Under the pieces are notes generated by a model, which saw only the letters and a list, made by a program, of their open reading frames with translations, had not been told where the DNA came from and did no database searches. From Aquila chrysaetos chrysaetos (lineage: Eukaryota > Chordata > Aves > Accipitriformes > Accipitridae), in contig NC_044009.1 of NCBI RefSeq assembly GCF_900496995.4, positions 10,324,001 through 10,388,000 on the forward strand: 64,000 nt of DNA, in the 5' to 3' direction. Positions 23,054 to 34,600 of the stretch are shown in pieces (position 1 is the stretch's first letter; each line of letters begins with the position of its first letter). The position numbers and the translations under genes were made by a program.

Positions 23054-23889
23054 TTAAGGGCAGAAGAGACGCAGATCATTCAGGGCCATGTCATCCCCCT
23101 TCAGGCCCCGTGCAGGATCCTGCTGTGTCTGGATGCCACATGCTGCCCTGGGGCACTGGGGGCTCCAGCCGCCCCACTGGCCCCAGGCAGACCCCGGCCC
23201 CTCCAGTACGTGCCCATCAGAGTAGGCAAAGTGGGCGCTGGTGGTGGCCACTTCATCGCTCAGGAGCCCGCGCTGGGGTGGCTGGACTCGCAGCACGAAG
23301 CCCACCAGGTGCCCTCAGTGGGTGCACCAGCGGGCCTCCGACCAGTGGCCCCAACTAGATGGGGAAGAGAGAAGATGGTCAGTGCCGAGGCCAGGAGGTG
23401 CAGGAGGAGGAGAGAGTGCAAGCCCTTCAGAGCTGGGGGCAGCTGTGGAGGAGGTTCTCCAGCCACAGGGAGGGGACAAGGACCGCCGGGAGCTCACCTT
23501 GCCACACTGGGACTCAGCTGTGTAGCCGCCACTGGGGTCCCCACCACAGGAGCAGTGCAGCCAAATCCCATTGAGTGCCGTGTCGTCCTCCATCACACCC
23601 TGGGGTGGCTCTACCTGTGAGGGAATAGAGGTGGGGGGTTAAGTCCCCATGGGAGCAGGGTCCCCCAACCGGCTGTGGGCACCAGCGCAGAGGCTGCACC
23701 TTGAAACTGACGCCACTGGTGTAGGAGCCCTTGGGGCACATCTCCGGCCAGGCCTAGTCTCCCCTGTTGGACATGGCAATGACTGAGGCATCCCTCCCAC
23801 CCAGGTCCTGCCCCTGCCCCTGCCCCTGCCCCTGCCCCTGCCCCGCCTGTGAGCCCCACGAGCAGCAGCAGGACCTGTCCCCCCAGCAT
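23054..23889 (-). pseudogene. Vitelline membrane outer layer 1 (VMO1)-like pseudogene
   Basis: VMO1 is a secreted beta-prism protein of the egg outer layer. Three exon-like pieces keep the family pattern. Exon 1 (23889-23700) has a signal peptide MLGGQVLLLLVGLTGG, a CCCCTG hexamer run coding Gly-Ala, then AWPEMCPKGSYTSGVSFK. Exon 2 (23614-23498) reads VEPPQGV..DDTALNGIWLHCS..GGYTAESQCGK. Exon 3 (23354-23054) reads WGHWSEARWC..LVGFVLRVQPP...YSDGHVLEGPGSAWGQWGGWSPQCP...GDDMALNDLRLFC. Exon ends have AG and GT. Lesions: the Trp of GDWAWPE is a TAG stop, part of the first repeat is missing, one base is out of frame at the exon 2/3 join, and a TGA follows WCTH. Identity is from recalled family motifs; I am sure of the family and fairly sure that it is broken. 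Confidence 0.78.
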
Positions 23890-24709
23890 GGCTGCCCTAC
23901 CTGCAGCCAGCTCACCGGGCCCTTTATACCTAGCAGGGCTGGGAGGAGGGACCTGGCAGCATCTCAGTTACCTTCCCAGGGTGCCCGGGCCTGTCAGATG
24001 GCCAGGATTAGCTGCAGGAGAGGGCTAATCCCCCTGCCAGGTGGGGTGCAGGGAGCTGATCCACCAGCTCTTTGTTTGGCACCCAATGCCATGACCCAGC
24101 CCCACAGCAAAGCCTGTGTCCCTCTCCAGGCAGCTTGCCTGGAGCCACTGGGCATCACGGTGCCAACCAGGGCTCAGGGTGGAGTGGGGCCAGGGCACTT
24201 TCCTCTCCCCCTCCAGGCTCCCACCGTGTGCAAGATGGGATTTGCACTCTGCCTTTTGCTCTTTCTTTCTTTTTTGCAGTTAAAATGAACGGGCACGTTC
24301 ACCGACACCTCTGATGCAAATCCTTTCCCGTCTTCTCTGCCCTCTCTCCCCAAGGTATCCATTTCATCATGGCTTCACGCTTCATTTGTCCCAGTTTGCT
24401 TTCCAGTTGCGCTCTCGTCTTTTGGAGGGTTATCGTTTTATTTCTTAAGAGCCGTTTTCTGCAGTAATAGCTCTTTTAAGGATTTCTGAGTGGGTCTCTT
24501 CCATGAGTCTTGGATAAGAGACTTCCAGCCACCTCCATGCCAGGACCTGGCTGCCCTTTTAGATGCTTCTTCAATTTCTTCTGCCTGAGCTCTTTGTTTT
24601 CCTCCTGCCATCCTCTTTCCAAAGTCAAACGCTACTGCGGGGGGACTGCTGACCTCTTCCCCTTGGGAGGATGCAGTTGCCACGGTGGCCCAGGCCCTTG
24701 CTACTACAT
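23890..24709. other. Spacer upstream of the VMO1-like pseudogene
   Basis: No coding exon or RNA recognised. A TATA-like CCTTTATACC at 23930-23939 reads GGTATAAAGG on the minus strand, about 40 bases upstream of the pseudogene ATG, and could be its relic promoter. The right part (24240-24650) is less GC-rich and featureless. Confidence 0.45.
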
Positions 24710-24732
24710 CCCCCCCCCCCCCCCCCCCCCCC
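24710..24732. repeat. Homopolymer run of 23 C
   Basis: Uninterrupted C run next to the tRNA-Thr relic. Such a tract is error-prone in sequencing and can form G-quadruplex or i-motif structure. Confidence 0.9.
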
Positions 24733-24739
24733 GGGGCTC

Positions 24740-24801
24740 AGACACCGCTGGGAGTCGAGCCCAGGGTCCGGGTGTGCCAGGCAGGGGCTTGAGCCAACCC
24801 C
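24740..24801 (-). pseudogene. Decayed tRNA-Thr relic
   Basis: On the minus strand, GGTTGGCTCAAGCCCC... ends CCCTGGGCTCGACTCCCAGCGGTGTCT. The D arm and whole T arm plus acceptor 3' strand align with tRNA-Thr(AGT); the anticodon arm is unrecognisable and about ten bases are lost. Confidence 0.6.
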
Positions 24802-24864
24802 GGCTGCAGGCCACGCCAGCCCGGGCTGTTCCCATGCCCCCCCCCCACGCAGCGGCAAAAGTCC

Positions 24865-24946
24865 CGACGAGGGTGGGATTCGAACCCACGCGTGCAGAGC
24901 ACAATGGATTAGCAGTCCATCGCCTTCACCACTCGGCCACCTCGTC
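24865..24946 (-). tRNA. tRNA-Ser (GCT)
   Basis: Same 82-nt body as 10767. The 5' side continues GCCCCGCGC like the copy at 25657, so these two share an upstream flank and face away from each other. Confidence 0.95.
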
Positions 24947-25149
24947 CTGCCCCGCGCCGCGCACGGCCCCGCCCCTCGCTAACCAGCGAACGGGCCCCGC
25001 TGCCGGCCTGACTGCAGGTCGCCGCTGCCCCGCCGGGGTCCGGCCCGGCCCGGCCCGGCCGCACCGCCGGGGGACTGCCCGCCGCGCTGGGGGCCGGCCC
25101 CGCCACCCGCCCGCTCGCTGGAGGCCCGGCCCGGGCCTGATCTACCGTG

Positions 25150-25222
25150 GCCCTCTTAGCGCAGCCGGCAGCGCGTCAGTCTCATAATCTGAAGGTCCTG
25201 AGTTCGAGCCTCAGAGAGGGCA
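25150..25222 (+). tRNA. tRNA-Met (CAT), elongator
   Basis: 73 nt, GCCCTCT/AGAGGGC acceptor with discriminator A, loop CTCATAA, variable loop AGGTC, B box AGTTCGAGCCT. The T loop and acceptor are elongator-type, not initiator. TTTT follows in GCGCTTTTGCC. Confidence 0.95.
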
Positions 25223-25465
25223 GCGCTTTTGCCGCCCCGCCTGACGGGGGACAGACGGTCACGGCGGCACCGGGCCATTCTTTTTGCAGGGCCGCCTCGC
25301 CGCGGAGGGGGAGTTGCGGACCCTGGGGCGCGGGGTATGGAGGGGAGGGTCTCGGGTGGTGGTGGGACGGGGCTGGAGCCCACCACAGAACCCTCTCAGG
25401 CGGCCGCGGGGCAGCAAAATGGCGCCCCGTCCCCCACTGCCAGCCAGGTGGGGCGGCAAAAGCGC

Positions 25466-25538
25466 TGCCCTCTCTGAGGCTCGAACTCAGGACCTTCAGA
25501 TTATGAGACTGACGCGCTGCCAGCTGCGCTAAGAGGGC
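25466..25538 (-). tRNA. tRNA-Met (CAT), elongator
   Basis: Same as 25150 except GCAGCTGGC for GCAGCCGGC in the D loop. The two Met genes point toward each other with mirrored GGCAGCGCTTTTGCCGCC flanks, forming a small inverted repeat. Confidence 0.95.
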
Positions 25539-25655
25539 CACGGTAAGCTAGCACCGGGCCGGGCCCTCAGCGGCCCCACGACGGATACCGGCGGCGCGGG
25601 CAGAGGGGAGGCCGGGTGGCGGCGGGGAGGGGCGGGGCCATGCGCAGCGCGGGGC

Positions 25656-27607
25656 AGGACGAGGTGGCCGAGTGGTGAAGGCGATGGACTGCTAATCCAT
25701 TGTGCTCTGCACGCGTGGGTTCGAATCCCACCCTCGTCGCGGGCCCCCACCCAGGGGGAACCTTTTGGTGCAGTCCCTGGCGTGGCCGGCTTCCTCCTGC
25801 CACTCTCTGTTTTGCTCTGCCAGCTTAAATACACGTCTGCCTCTGGATCGCTGCTCCCACTGGCTGAACCTGCTCCCGCTTGCTGGGGACCTGCCTTGCT
25901 CTTCCGTGCAACGTGCCGGGCCCCACACTCCCGTGCAGGAGCAGGGTACCGTGCCCCCCCGTTCCCCGAGCCCTCCTGCCAGCCAACTACGTCTTCTCCA
26001 GGAGGCAAAGCACCAAACTGTGGGCAGGGAAGGGCAGCAAAAGGCTGGCCGTGCTGGCCGGGCAGCGATGTGGGCACACCCTGAGCCTGGGCTCTGCTTT
26101 CTTCCCTTCTGCTGTCGTCTGGCAGCCAATTTATTCTTTTCTGCACCTCACACACAAGCCCTGTCGTGCCCATGGGAGCCAAAAGCCAGCCCTGGACAAA
26201 GGTGTGTCTTGCTGAGCCATCCCCACGTCCTAGAGGTGCTTTTCCTGAGGATGGCATGGCTGCTGTGTGTTGGCAGCTCCTCCCCTGTCTGCAGCAGTGC
26301 TCGCAGCGGAGGCTCCTGGGGAGAGGAGAGGGTGAGCGACTGCAAGGTGAAGAGGAAAGAGGTAAAAAAACCTGCCTGCTGGGAGGTGTTTAGCTGCCAA
26401 AGTCCCGGCGGTCTCGCAGAGAGGGAAGCCTCGCATTTCTCAGAGCATGTCTGTGCTTCGACGCACCTGGGGAAACGTGTTGTGCCAGCCTTGCCGGTGC
26501 CTTCCCCGCTCCCACCCCTTCTTTCCGCAGATGAGGCTGTGGCCAAGCAACGCTGTGGCCCGAGGCAAGGCGAGGACGCTCGGTCTCGGCTGCCCATGCT
26601 GCGAGCCCTGCTCCGGCTTTTCGACCTTCCCTAGGGCCACGTTTCCTTGCCATGCCTTGGGGAGATGCCCCTGGGGACCAGCTGGGAGCTGCTGCCCTCC
26701 GTCACCCTCTCCCGAGCCAGAAACAGTGATTGGGCTGCAGGGAAACACCGGCCCCGTCCAGTCCCGCTGCCATGAGACGCCGCGGTGCTTGGCCAGCTTC
26801 GCCGCTCCAGGAAAGGGGATGTCTGTGCCGGGACAGCCAGGCGCCCTACAAGAGGGATACGGGAGATCTCCTGGGGAAAAGGCATGGGTTTTGGTGCAGG
26901 GGGTTCCAGCCCCAGAGAAACACCTACTTGCAGCTGGAGAGGGTGACATGGGCAGGGGCGGTGGGTGCGGGCTCCTCCTCGGGTGGTGGTGCATGGCCTG
27001 GGGGCTGCTGCAGCAGGATGGGACCTGGGGGGTTGCAGGGCAGAGGCAGCCAGGAGGGGAGACAAGATGACTCCCTTGGGACACCCTTTGACCCTGCTGG
27101 GCCGTGTCCGCCCCGGCAGACACGTGCCCCTGCCCTGGTGCGCGGTGACGCGGCCTCCTGGGGGGGACGTGCCAGCCTCAGTGACGCTGTGGAGCATCAG
27201 CCCACCTGGGGACCCAGCAATTATAGGGGACGTGTGGCGGCATGGAACTGGATCATCTGTGGCCCCGGGGCGGCACACGGCAGCCAGAGCCTGGTTCTCC
27301 CCAGCGGCACCGGCTGGGCTTCGCTCCCCGGGCTGCAGCCAGTGGCCCTGAAGCGCCCTGAGTCTACCCCGGCGAGGACACAGGCAGCCAAGGATGCTCC
27401 GTGGCTGCGGTGGAGGGGCAGCCACCTGGGTGGGTCTGTCTGCGTCAGGATGCTGCCTCCTGGCACCGGGGTGTCCCGCTCACCCATCAGCCGCCTGGGA
27501 GTGGTCCCCACATGTCCTGCTGCCAGCAGGTCTCTGAGACCCCGGGGCAAGCCCCGGGCGAGCGCGCTGGATGCAGGCGTTCCTTGGAGATGGGATGCAA
27601 TGGGTCT
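25656..27607 (-). repeat. Right arm of the ~1.95 kb inverted repeat
   Basis: Reverse complement of 8899-10849, with the tRNA-Ser(GCT) copy at its inner edge. The outer edge (TGGGTCT at 27601-27607) continues into unrelated AT-richer DNA, whereas the left arm continues into retroviral protease. Confidence 0.9.
25657..25738 (+). tRNA. tRNA-Ser (GCT)
   Basis: Third copy of the Ser(GCT) body, identical to 10767 by eye. Last tRNA of cluster 1. Confidence 0.95.
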
Positions 27608-30080
27608 GTTGCTGCTCCAAAATGTACCTTCACATTTGGCTTTCAGCAGACATTTTTGGGGCAGGGGCAAGCTTTCACCCTCCAGCTGGTCTCAGAGACA
27701 TCCAGCCCTTCGGTTGTTGGAAATCAAAATGCAGAGCGGTTGAAATTGGAGTTGCAGTGCTGCTGGGGCTGGGGTTGGGAAGGGAAATATAGTGAGTATT
27801 GGTCCTGGGCTTATCTGCAGGAAGAACCTGGGCTGAGATGGCCACACATCCTGGATCCATTGCAGAAGTTAAGAAAATGGTCTGACGTGTTTGGTTTGGT
27901 GAAATTTTCTCATTTTTGTCATTCCTCCAGAGAAAGTCATGTCTCAAGCAGAAAATGCTCATTCCCTGAAATGAATAGGGGTTGGAAAAACCAGTCCTTG
28001 TCTTTCTCCTAAATACTTGCATTTCCAGGAAGAAGTCTTTCCCCTATGGTTTTCCTTTGTTTTTATCTCATTCATTACACAAATCTGATTATTTTAACTT
28101 CTGACACGTGCCTTTTGTTTCCCCTGTCCCCTTCTCCAGGCAAAGGACTTTTTTCAGTACACAGATCCACTCACATTCAGCAACATACCCTTTCTAAATG
28201 CCCCCGTGCATTTATTTCAAGCATTGCTGCATCTGTGGATGATATTCTGGGACACGATGGTCCAATGTGAGCAGAATCTCAAGTACTTAAACTGGGTTGC
28301 AAGACTGAAACACACAGTGAGGCTGCAAATCAGAAGATCCTAGCCTGTGTCTGGAAGCCTGGAAGGGAGTTCCCCCAGGAAGGGCTGTCTTCCCTGGGAT
28401 CACAGGAGCGCACAGAGGCACAAAAAAAAAAAAGGAGATGGAAGATGATTAGTGAAGGGGAAGAAACCCTGACTGGCAAAAGAAGGGTTTAATTCTTAGG
28501 CTGTGGGTCCAAGGCGCACCTGTGGCATCATTTTGTTATTCAAGACTGGTGTAAAAAGCAGCACGGTAAAGCTTAAAATAAAGCCTTATCTTTTCCTGCT
28601 CACCAAATTGCCATTTAGGAGGTTGTGATGAAAGCACAGCTTCCTGCCTTACTCCAGCAGGCTGCAAGGTTGCTTCTGTTTGAAGCACATGTCCTCCACT
28701 GCACCTCGGAAAAGCTGATTTTCTCTTTCCCCTTCCCGAATGATGTTAAAAATAGCTGGGCTTGTCCCCAGCGCCTCTGAAAGGCTTTTTTGTCCTGGCA
28801 GGCTGGGCAGGGAGGAGTCACTAGGGACTATTCACTGCTATCAACCATGGCTCTGCAAGACCAAGTCACCCTAGGAACTAAAATGACCCCCAAAACCCTA
28901 TAAGGCATGTCTTTAACAGCAATGCTGACAACCCCTGGCTCCACACATGCATAGTACGTGTGCCCTCGTACTGCCATGGTTTATTCTGGGGCAGAAGATG
29001 TTTGTGGCTTCATCTGGGTTCAGCTGGTGTGAAATGAAAAGCCTTCTTCAAACTTTCCTTGCCCCTAGAGCCTGATGGCTCATTCCCCTGCTTGGGACCA
29101 TGTCAGCAACTCCCTCTCCCCAACATGCAGGTGATTCACTTTTAAGTGCAGGTAGGGACTTTTGCGACTCTCTGGCTGTTTAGCAGCTAACAGGCTTTCA
29201 GCAGAGCAATCCGGTGCCACGCCACAGCCTGTAATTAAAAATGTCTTGATGATGTCACGCCATCACAAGGAAGCATAGCTGTGAACTTCTGGCTCACCGC
29301 TGTTAGCATATCCAAAGAGCGGGATGGAAAACTTCTTGGCCTCAGAAATCAGCTCACTGCGCAAAATCAGTCAGTTTTGGCGTGCGTCACCTTCAGGGGT
29401 GGACTCCAGTGCCCATGATTACTTTGCTTGTAAAATGTGATGTGCCTTCAAACCAGAATTCATACCCCAGACATGAGGAATAATAACAAAAAAAAGGCAA
29501 AATCCTCTAAGTGGATCCAAAAGCGTAACGCTTTGCTTATGCCAGGCTAGCTCAAGTCTTCGTCTGTATTACCTGGGCAGCTGAGGCAGGAGAAATGTCC
29601 TCCAGCATTTTTCTCCCAGCTGTGCATGGTCCCCCAGCACCCTCACCCCTGCCGCCCCCCCCGGTTTTCCTGCTGTCGATGAGACCGCTGTTGCAGGGTT
29701 TACCTACAAATGCATGTTTCTTGTGTTCAGCCTACATCCCTGAGCTCACCTCAGGTGGACTGGGGACCGGAATTGGTTGTGCTTGGAGGAAGATGGGGAG
29801 CGATACACCAGGGATGTGCCTGCCCTAAATTCTGCTGAAACACTCTCCTGCCTGGTGGCATAAGACCTAAAATGTACTTTGGCCTTAGGAAGCAAGGTAA
29901 TTAATGCCTGTAGCCCGAATCATTTCAATCTTACTCAGTATTAAATGGAAGCAAAACATGACAGATGAAAGAGGGAACTGTTTAATCAGCTGGGGGAGCT
30001 TTCCAGGAGAAAACTGCTGGTTGTTGGGGAGTTTCAGGTGGAAGGTATGCACCTGCTCCCCCCCCGGGGGCTGGGGCACC
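27608..30080. other. Intergenic DNA between tRNA cluster 1 and the beta-keratin gene
   Basis: Base composition falls to an ordinary level at the repeat edge. No coding exon, RNA gene or mobile element recognised; short A-runs at 28421-28432 and 29490-29496. The last few hundred bases probably hold the keratin promoter. Confidence 0.5.
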
Positions 30081-30088
30081 ATATAAAA
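30081..30088 (+). promoter_or_regulatory. TATA box of the beta-keratin gene
   Basis: ATATAAAA, followed about 28 bases later by the start of a short non-coding exon. It is correctly placed for a strong tissue-specific Pol II promoter, as in known feather keratin genes. Confidence 0.7.
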
Positions 30089-30109
30089 CCCCGCACAGTG
30101 CCCTGCCCC

Positions 30110-30147
30110 ACAACCTACTCCCAGCTGCCGCCACCGCCTCCGTCTGG
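30110..30147 (+). other. Non-coding first exon of the beta-keratin gene
   Basis: A short C-rich leader ends at the strong donor CTGG|GTAAGT (30148). The intron runs to 30896 (TTTCAG). A short untranslated exon and a single 5' UTR intron are characteristic of avian beta-keratin genes. The start point is estimated from the TATA box. Confidence 0.6.
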
Positions 30148-30916
30148 GTAAGTTGAGACAGGCTCCGTCTCCTCCCCACTGAGCTGTTGCTTTCACCGAT
30201 GCCTTGTGCCCGGTCCTCCGCAAGAGTTCAAGGTTTGTTACCTGCCTCCCTCCCACCTCCGGAGGGTGTCGGGGAAGGGTTTATTTCTGCTCCAGAATGA
30301 GGAGTTCAGGGGGTTGTGGGATGCAGGGCTTGCAGGGTCCGTAACCACATAGCCAGGTGCAGCCTGCATGGTTTTCCTTGCTGAAGAAAAAAAAGAATAG
30401 CACATGCCCAGGTTGCAGGGATTGATGTGTCCCCGTTTATGGAAGGGCATCAGAGGTCCCTTATGTTTTGGGATGGGATAGCTCGGCTTGCATTAAGTCC
30501 AGCTCACTCATGTTGTATTGATTTAAGTGGGTTTTGCTACAACTAGATGCATCTCAGTGAGCATTGCCCTTGCTGAAGGCTTGCTGTCAGCTTGAAGGCA
30601 GGCAGTGTGCAAGGAGTGGGTCTGCTCTCAGCGCTTGCAGCATCTGCTGCCTCCAGCTTCCCCAGACGTGCAGCTCAAATCAAATTCCTCGCTTCTCCCA
30701 AGTGGGTTGTGGGATGAGGGAAGGGGGAAGCTGGCTCCTGCCCATTTGGAAAGCCTTCCTTCGGGCTTTCTAAACCATCCAAGCTCACCCTCTAGCTAGT
30801 TCTCCTGCACCTCTTATTATGGGAGCTGCTGAATGAGGGCTCAGCAGGGATGGACCAGCCTCTGCCTTGCATTTATGCCCCGGCTCTGGCTTTCAGGTGT
30901 ACGTCCTCGCCGAGCG

Positions 30917-31213
30917 ATGTCCTCCTACGACCTGTGCCTGCCCTCTTCCTGCAGTCCTCAGCCGCTGGCCACCAGCTGCAGCCAGCCCTGCTTCCGTCGC
31001 TGCGGGGACTCCACCGCCGTCATCCAGCCCCCCACTGTCGTGGTCACCCTGCCCGGGCCCATCCTCAGCTCCTACCCGCAAAACACGACAGTGGGGTCCA
31101 CGGCATCGGCGGCAGTCGGGAGCTACCTCCGGTGCTGTGGGGTCCCCGTGGCCTCCGGCAGTCCCAGGGGGCTGGGGAGGGCGGGACTTCTGTGCCTGGG
31201 CAGCGGGCTATAG
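30917..31213 (+). CDS. Feather-type beta-keratin (corneous beta-protein)
   Basis: 98 residues in one exon, ATG 20 bases after the splice acceptor. Corneous beta-proteins assemble into the filaments of feathers, scales, claws and beak. The N-terminus [12 protein letters not shown]...[15 protein letters not shown] follows the feather keratin pattern. The core (about residues 33-68) reads [36 protein letters not shown], the conserved 34-residue filament segment (quoted in two overlapping parts, [16 protein letters not shown] and [13 protein letters not shown]). The tail is shorter and odd: [22 protein letters not shown] and ending LLCLGSGL, without the usual C-terminal Cys-Leu-Pro-Cys. It stands alone, not in a tandem array as most of the family does. 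Confidence 0.93.
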   Translation: MSSYDLCLPSSCSPQPLATSCSQPCFRRCGDSTAVIQPPTVVVTLPGPILSSYPQNTTVGSTASAAVGSYLRCCGVPVASGSPRGLGRAGLLCLGSGL

Positions 31214-31670
31214 GGGTGTCCCCGGCCGTCACCTCCCCCCGCCGATGCCAGCAGAGCGGCCGTGTCGGGAAGGACGAATGAAGCACAGGACCGAGACTGG
31301 GGAAGAGGACTAAGGAAATGCCCGTGGGTTTCCCAGCTGTGGGGGGCACCCGCAGCCCCCCCCCAGGAGGAAGAGAGCCATGCGAGCTTGTCACTTGAGA
31401 CCGTGCCTCTGTATACCTTTCTCTCGCTAAGCCTTACTTTATATTTCCATGTAGGTCTCACACCCTGCAGTGCTACACAGCGTTTACTACTGGCTGGGCG
31501 AAAATGCTTATAGCAGGCTGTAGACAGAAGATGATAGTCATGGGGCGGTGGGGCAGAGGAACACCTTGTAGGGATTGGCTTGTCCCGGAGTGGGGTTTAT
31601 CCATTTCTTTACCGAGCACTGGAAATGCACTTCTCATACTCTGAACTGGTTTATTTTCCTTCTCCTTCTC

Positions 31671-31676
31671 ATTAAA
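31671..31676 (+). terminator. Polyadenylation signal of the beta-keratin gene
   Basis: ATTAAA 458 bases after the stop codon, in a T-rich context; the 3' UTR length is typical of the family. Confidence 0.55.
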
Positions 31677-31699
31677 GTCATGCTACATCATAGCCTGAG

Positions 31700-34600
31700 T
31701 CTTTTGGTGTTCATTGTGCCTCTGGTCTGGAGGGGTAACCTGCTTTGGAGGCAATTTGTTGCTGGGGGGGAGGTTTCTTTTTTGTCTGAAATAGGAGTTT
31801 CTGCTCCTCAGCTCTGCACTCTGCTGACATAAGTGTGTGGTTTGCTGTGACCAGCCTGAAGGCAACCTTCTCAGCCTGGAAACCTCTCCTGCTGCCCCAT
31901 AGCAAGGACCTGCTTAGGGAGGACTTCCCACAGGAGCAGACTTGTTGCCTGTTCCCTTGAGGAGGTGGGAACATGAAGGTTTGACATTTTAAAATGGCAT
32001 TTACCCTGCATTTTGCAGCAATTTTTTGGGTGAGCTAAGGAGGATGGATATGGGGTCAGGGAAAAGGCAGAAGCGGGCTTCTTGGGAGATGCTCCTTTGG
32101 ATGGTCATCTGATGCCCAATTCACCCAATGTTTTACGGGTGATGATGAAGAGTGAAAAATTCCTAAGATATACCAGGGCAAAACAAGACCTCAAGCATTA
32201 GGCTCTTTATTCTTACTCTTTACAACAGCATGTGGCAAGAGGGGCCTTATACAAATAAGTACGTACTGACTCAAACATAGATAGCCCAGGTGCCAGTGAG
32301 GGATGTGATGTGTCTGCATCTGGCTGTATCTCTTAACAAAGCAGCAGAGATGTTTTGTTCTGTGCTGCTGCATGCACGCATAGACATGCATATGTACAGG
32401 TGTGACATTTGCCTCGAGTGAGCCCTATGAATAACATGAGCTGAATATACCCGTGTCCCCCTGCTAGCTCGGTATGACGGCTCAGGGAATGGCATCCCAC
32501 CCTGGACATGGGTGCACCTTGTCCAGCAGCCCATGCCACAGTAGCATCCCTGGCCCTGTCAGAGAAGGAGGGGTGCCTGCGATGTGAAACACGGTGCAGG
32601 GTTACCCAGGTTTCCTCTGGACACACAGACATTTGGGAGCCCAAATTTGCTGAGACCTGTGACTGAACACTGATTGATCAGAGGTGTCATGGGGAGAGGC
32701 ATCCTAACATTTCTGATAGACACCAAACGTGATGGACACTCAGACCTGTGGTAATGCCATCAGGAAAGATACGTAAAAATAATAATGACATGAAGAAAAA
32801 CTTCTAATTTCCCATGTGCTCCAGACACAGAGGCAAGAGCAAAAGCTGGACCGGAGCTGTGCAGGGAGCTTTGCTCTGCTGCTGAGTGGAGAGACTTCAA
32901 AGTCCCGTGCCTGTGAGCTGGTCAGTTAGAGGAGGACAAGGATAATCCCCTCCTTGGCCCCAGCCACGGCACAGTGAGCTCCATGCTGAGATCTTCACAA
33001 AGACTAGGACCCAAGATTTTAGCTGAACACATAAAAGAACTGGACAATAATTGTTTTACAGGGAGGGGGTGCAGGTGTCTCTGGAAAAAGATGCCAGGCA
33101 TTGAGTAAAGCCTCTTTTTAAGATGCCATGTATCATCAAGCAGAACCTTTCCAGCCGATGGAAGGAGGAATAAGAGTGCGACTAAGTCCTCCATGGGTAC
33201 TGTTTAAATCTTTCATACCTTAAGCATTTTGGTAGCATGACAATTTGCATAAAGCTTATGAGTGTTTATAATGAGGGATTATGCTGAGCTTGAAAGCATG
33301 TTGGTCTTCAAAAGCATTTGACCAAGCTCAACTGGTTTTATTGCTCAGGAGATCTTCACAGAGGTGCTCCTAATTTGGAGAAAACTTATGTGGCAATTGC
33401 TCAGCAGTCAGAGCACCAGGAGAAGACAGGTGTGGTTTCACATCCCTCTTCCAAGTACTGCTCAGATATTTTTATCCCAGCTCCAGAAATTGTCTGTGGA
33501 GATTGGATGCAATATTCTCCTGAACACTGCAATGAGGAAAAGCATTGGATTTCCAGCAAAAGCTTCATTAGAAATCTGCAGTCATCTGGGGCTTATGCAA
33601 CTGTTTTCCACCAGTCTGCTGCATAGGACAGTTCAGGGTGGAGCAGGGGGAAAGAATAATGACATTTTTATGTGGCTTTTTGCTGAATGACTCCACTGGT
33701 GAGGTTATACAGATTTTTTTTTCTGAAGATCCAGTGTCTCAAAGGAGACTAAAATGCACACAGGTCCTTGATTTGACTTGAAAATTGTGATGCCTTAGTG
33801 CAGACAGAGTCAGGGAACTGAGGACCTCGGTGCCCTGCAGGGCTCCCTGTCCTAAGGGACCTGGCACCCTGTCTCCCACGGGTACCGTGACTCCCGGCTG
33901 GGAGCTGTGCCGTCTTGGCTCCCAGCTCAAGAGCCGTCCTGAATTCACTCCACCATGTATACCCCCCCAGCCAGCGCTTGCCCAGGGCCTGACCCCACAG
34001 ACCTGCTGATCAGGCCCTAAAATACAGGTTCCTGCAAAGACAGTGCAGCCAAAGGCCCTGGTGAGAAACAGGGCTGAGATGAAAAATAATGCTTAGCGGG
34101 TGGAAGGATGCACATGGACGGAAATAGCTGGGTCCTGGGGTTTGGTCCCAGCATTGCCTACTTATGGCTTTCAACAGCAGCAGGAGAAGTGTTTCTCAGA
34201 AAAGCCTCGAGCTCAGCCCAAAAGCAACCCTTTGGCCATGCTGCATCTGTTGTGTTTCATGTCTTCTGCTCACCTCCCATCTTCCCTTACCTGGTCATGT
34301 CCTTGGAGGAAAGCTTCTCCCTGCTGTCACTCAGCATCCTCCTCCCACAGCAGTCATTGCTTCCTGGAGACCCCTGTTTCCCTTCATTTTGTTTCTTCTG
34401 TCCTTTGCTTTGGTGAAGTCAACTTCACCACCAGCAGAAATTACAGTGCACGAATCATGGTGGGGTACTCCAGCTCAACAGGGCCTGGGAAGGTGATGAT
34501 GGTAGCTCCTCATTGCAAGGTCACATCCATGGGGGTGTCGATCTCCTCTTTGGGGTGCATGTAACCATGGGGACAACAGGTTTCTCTGCATTTGCCTGCT

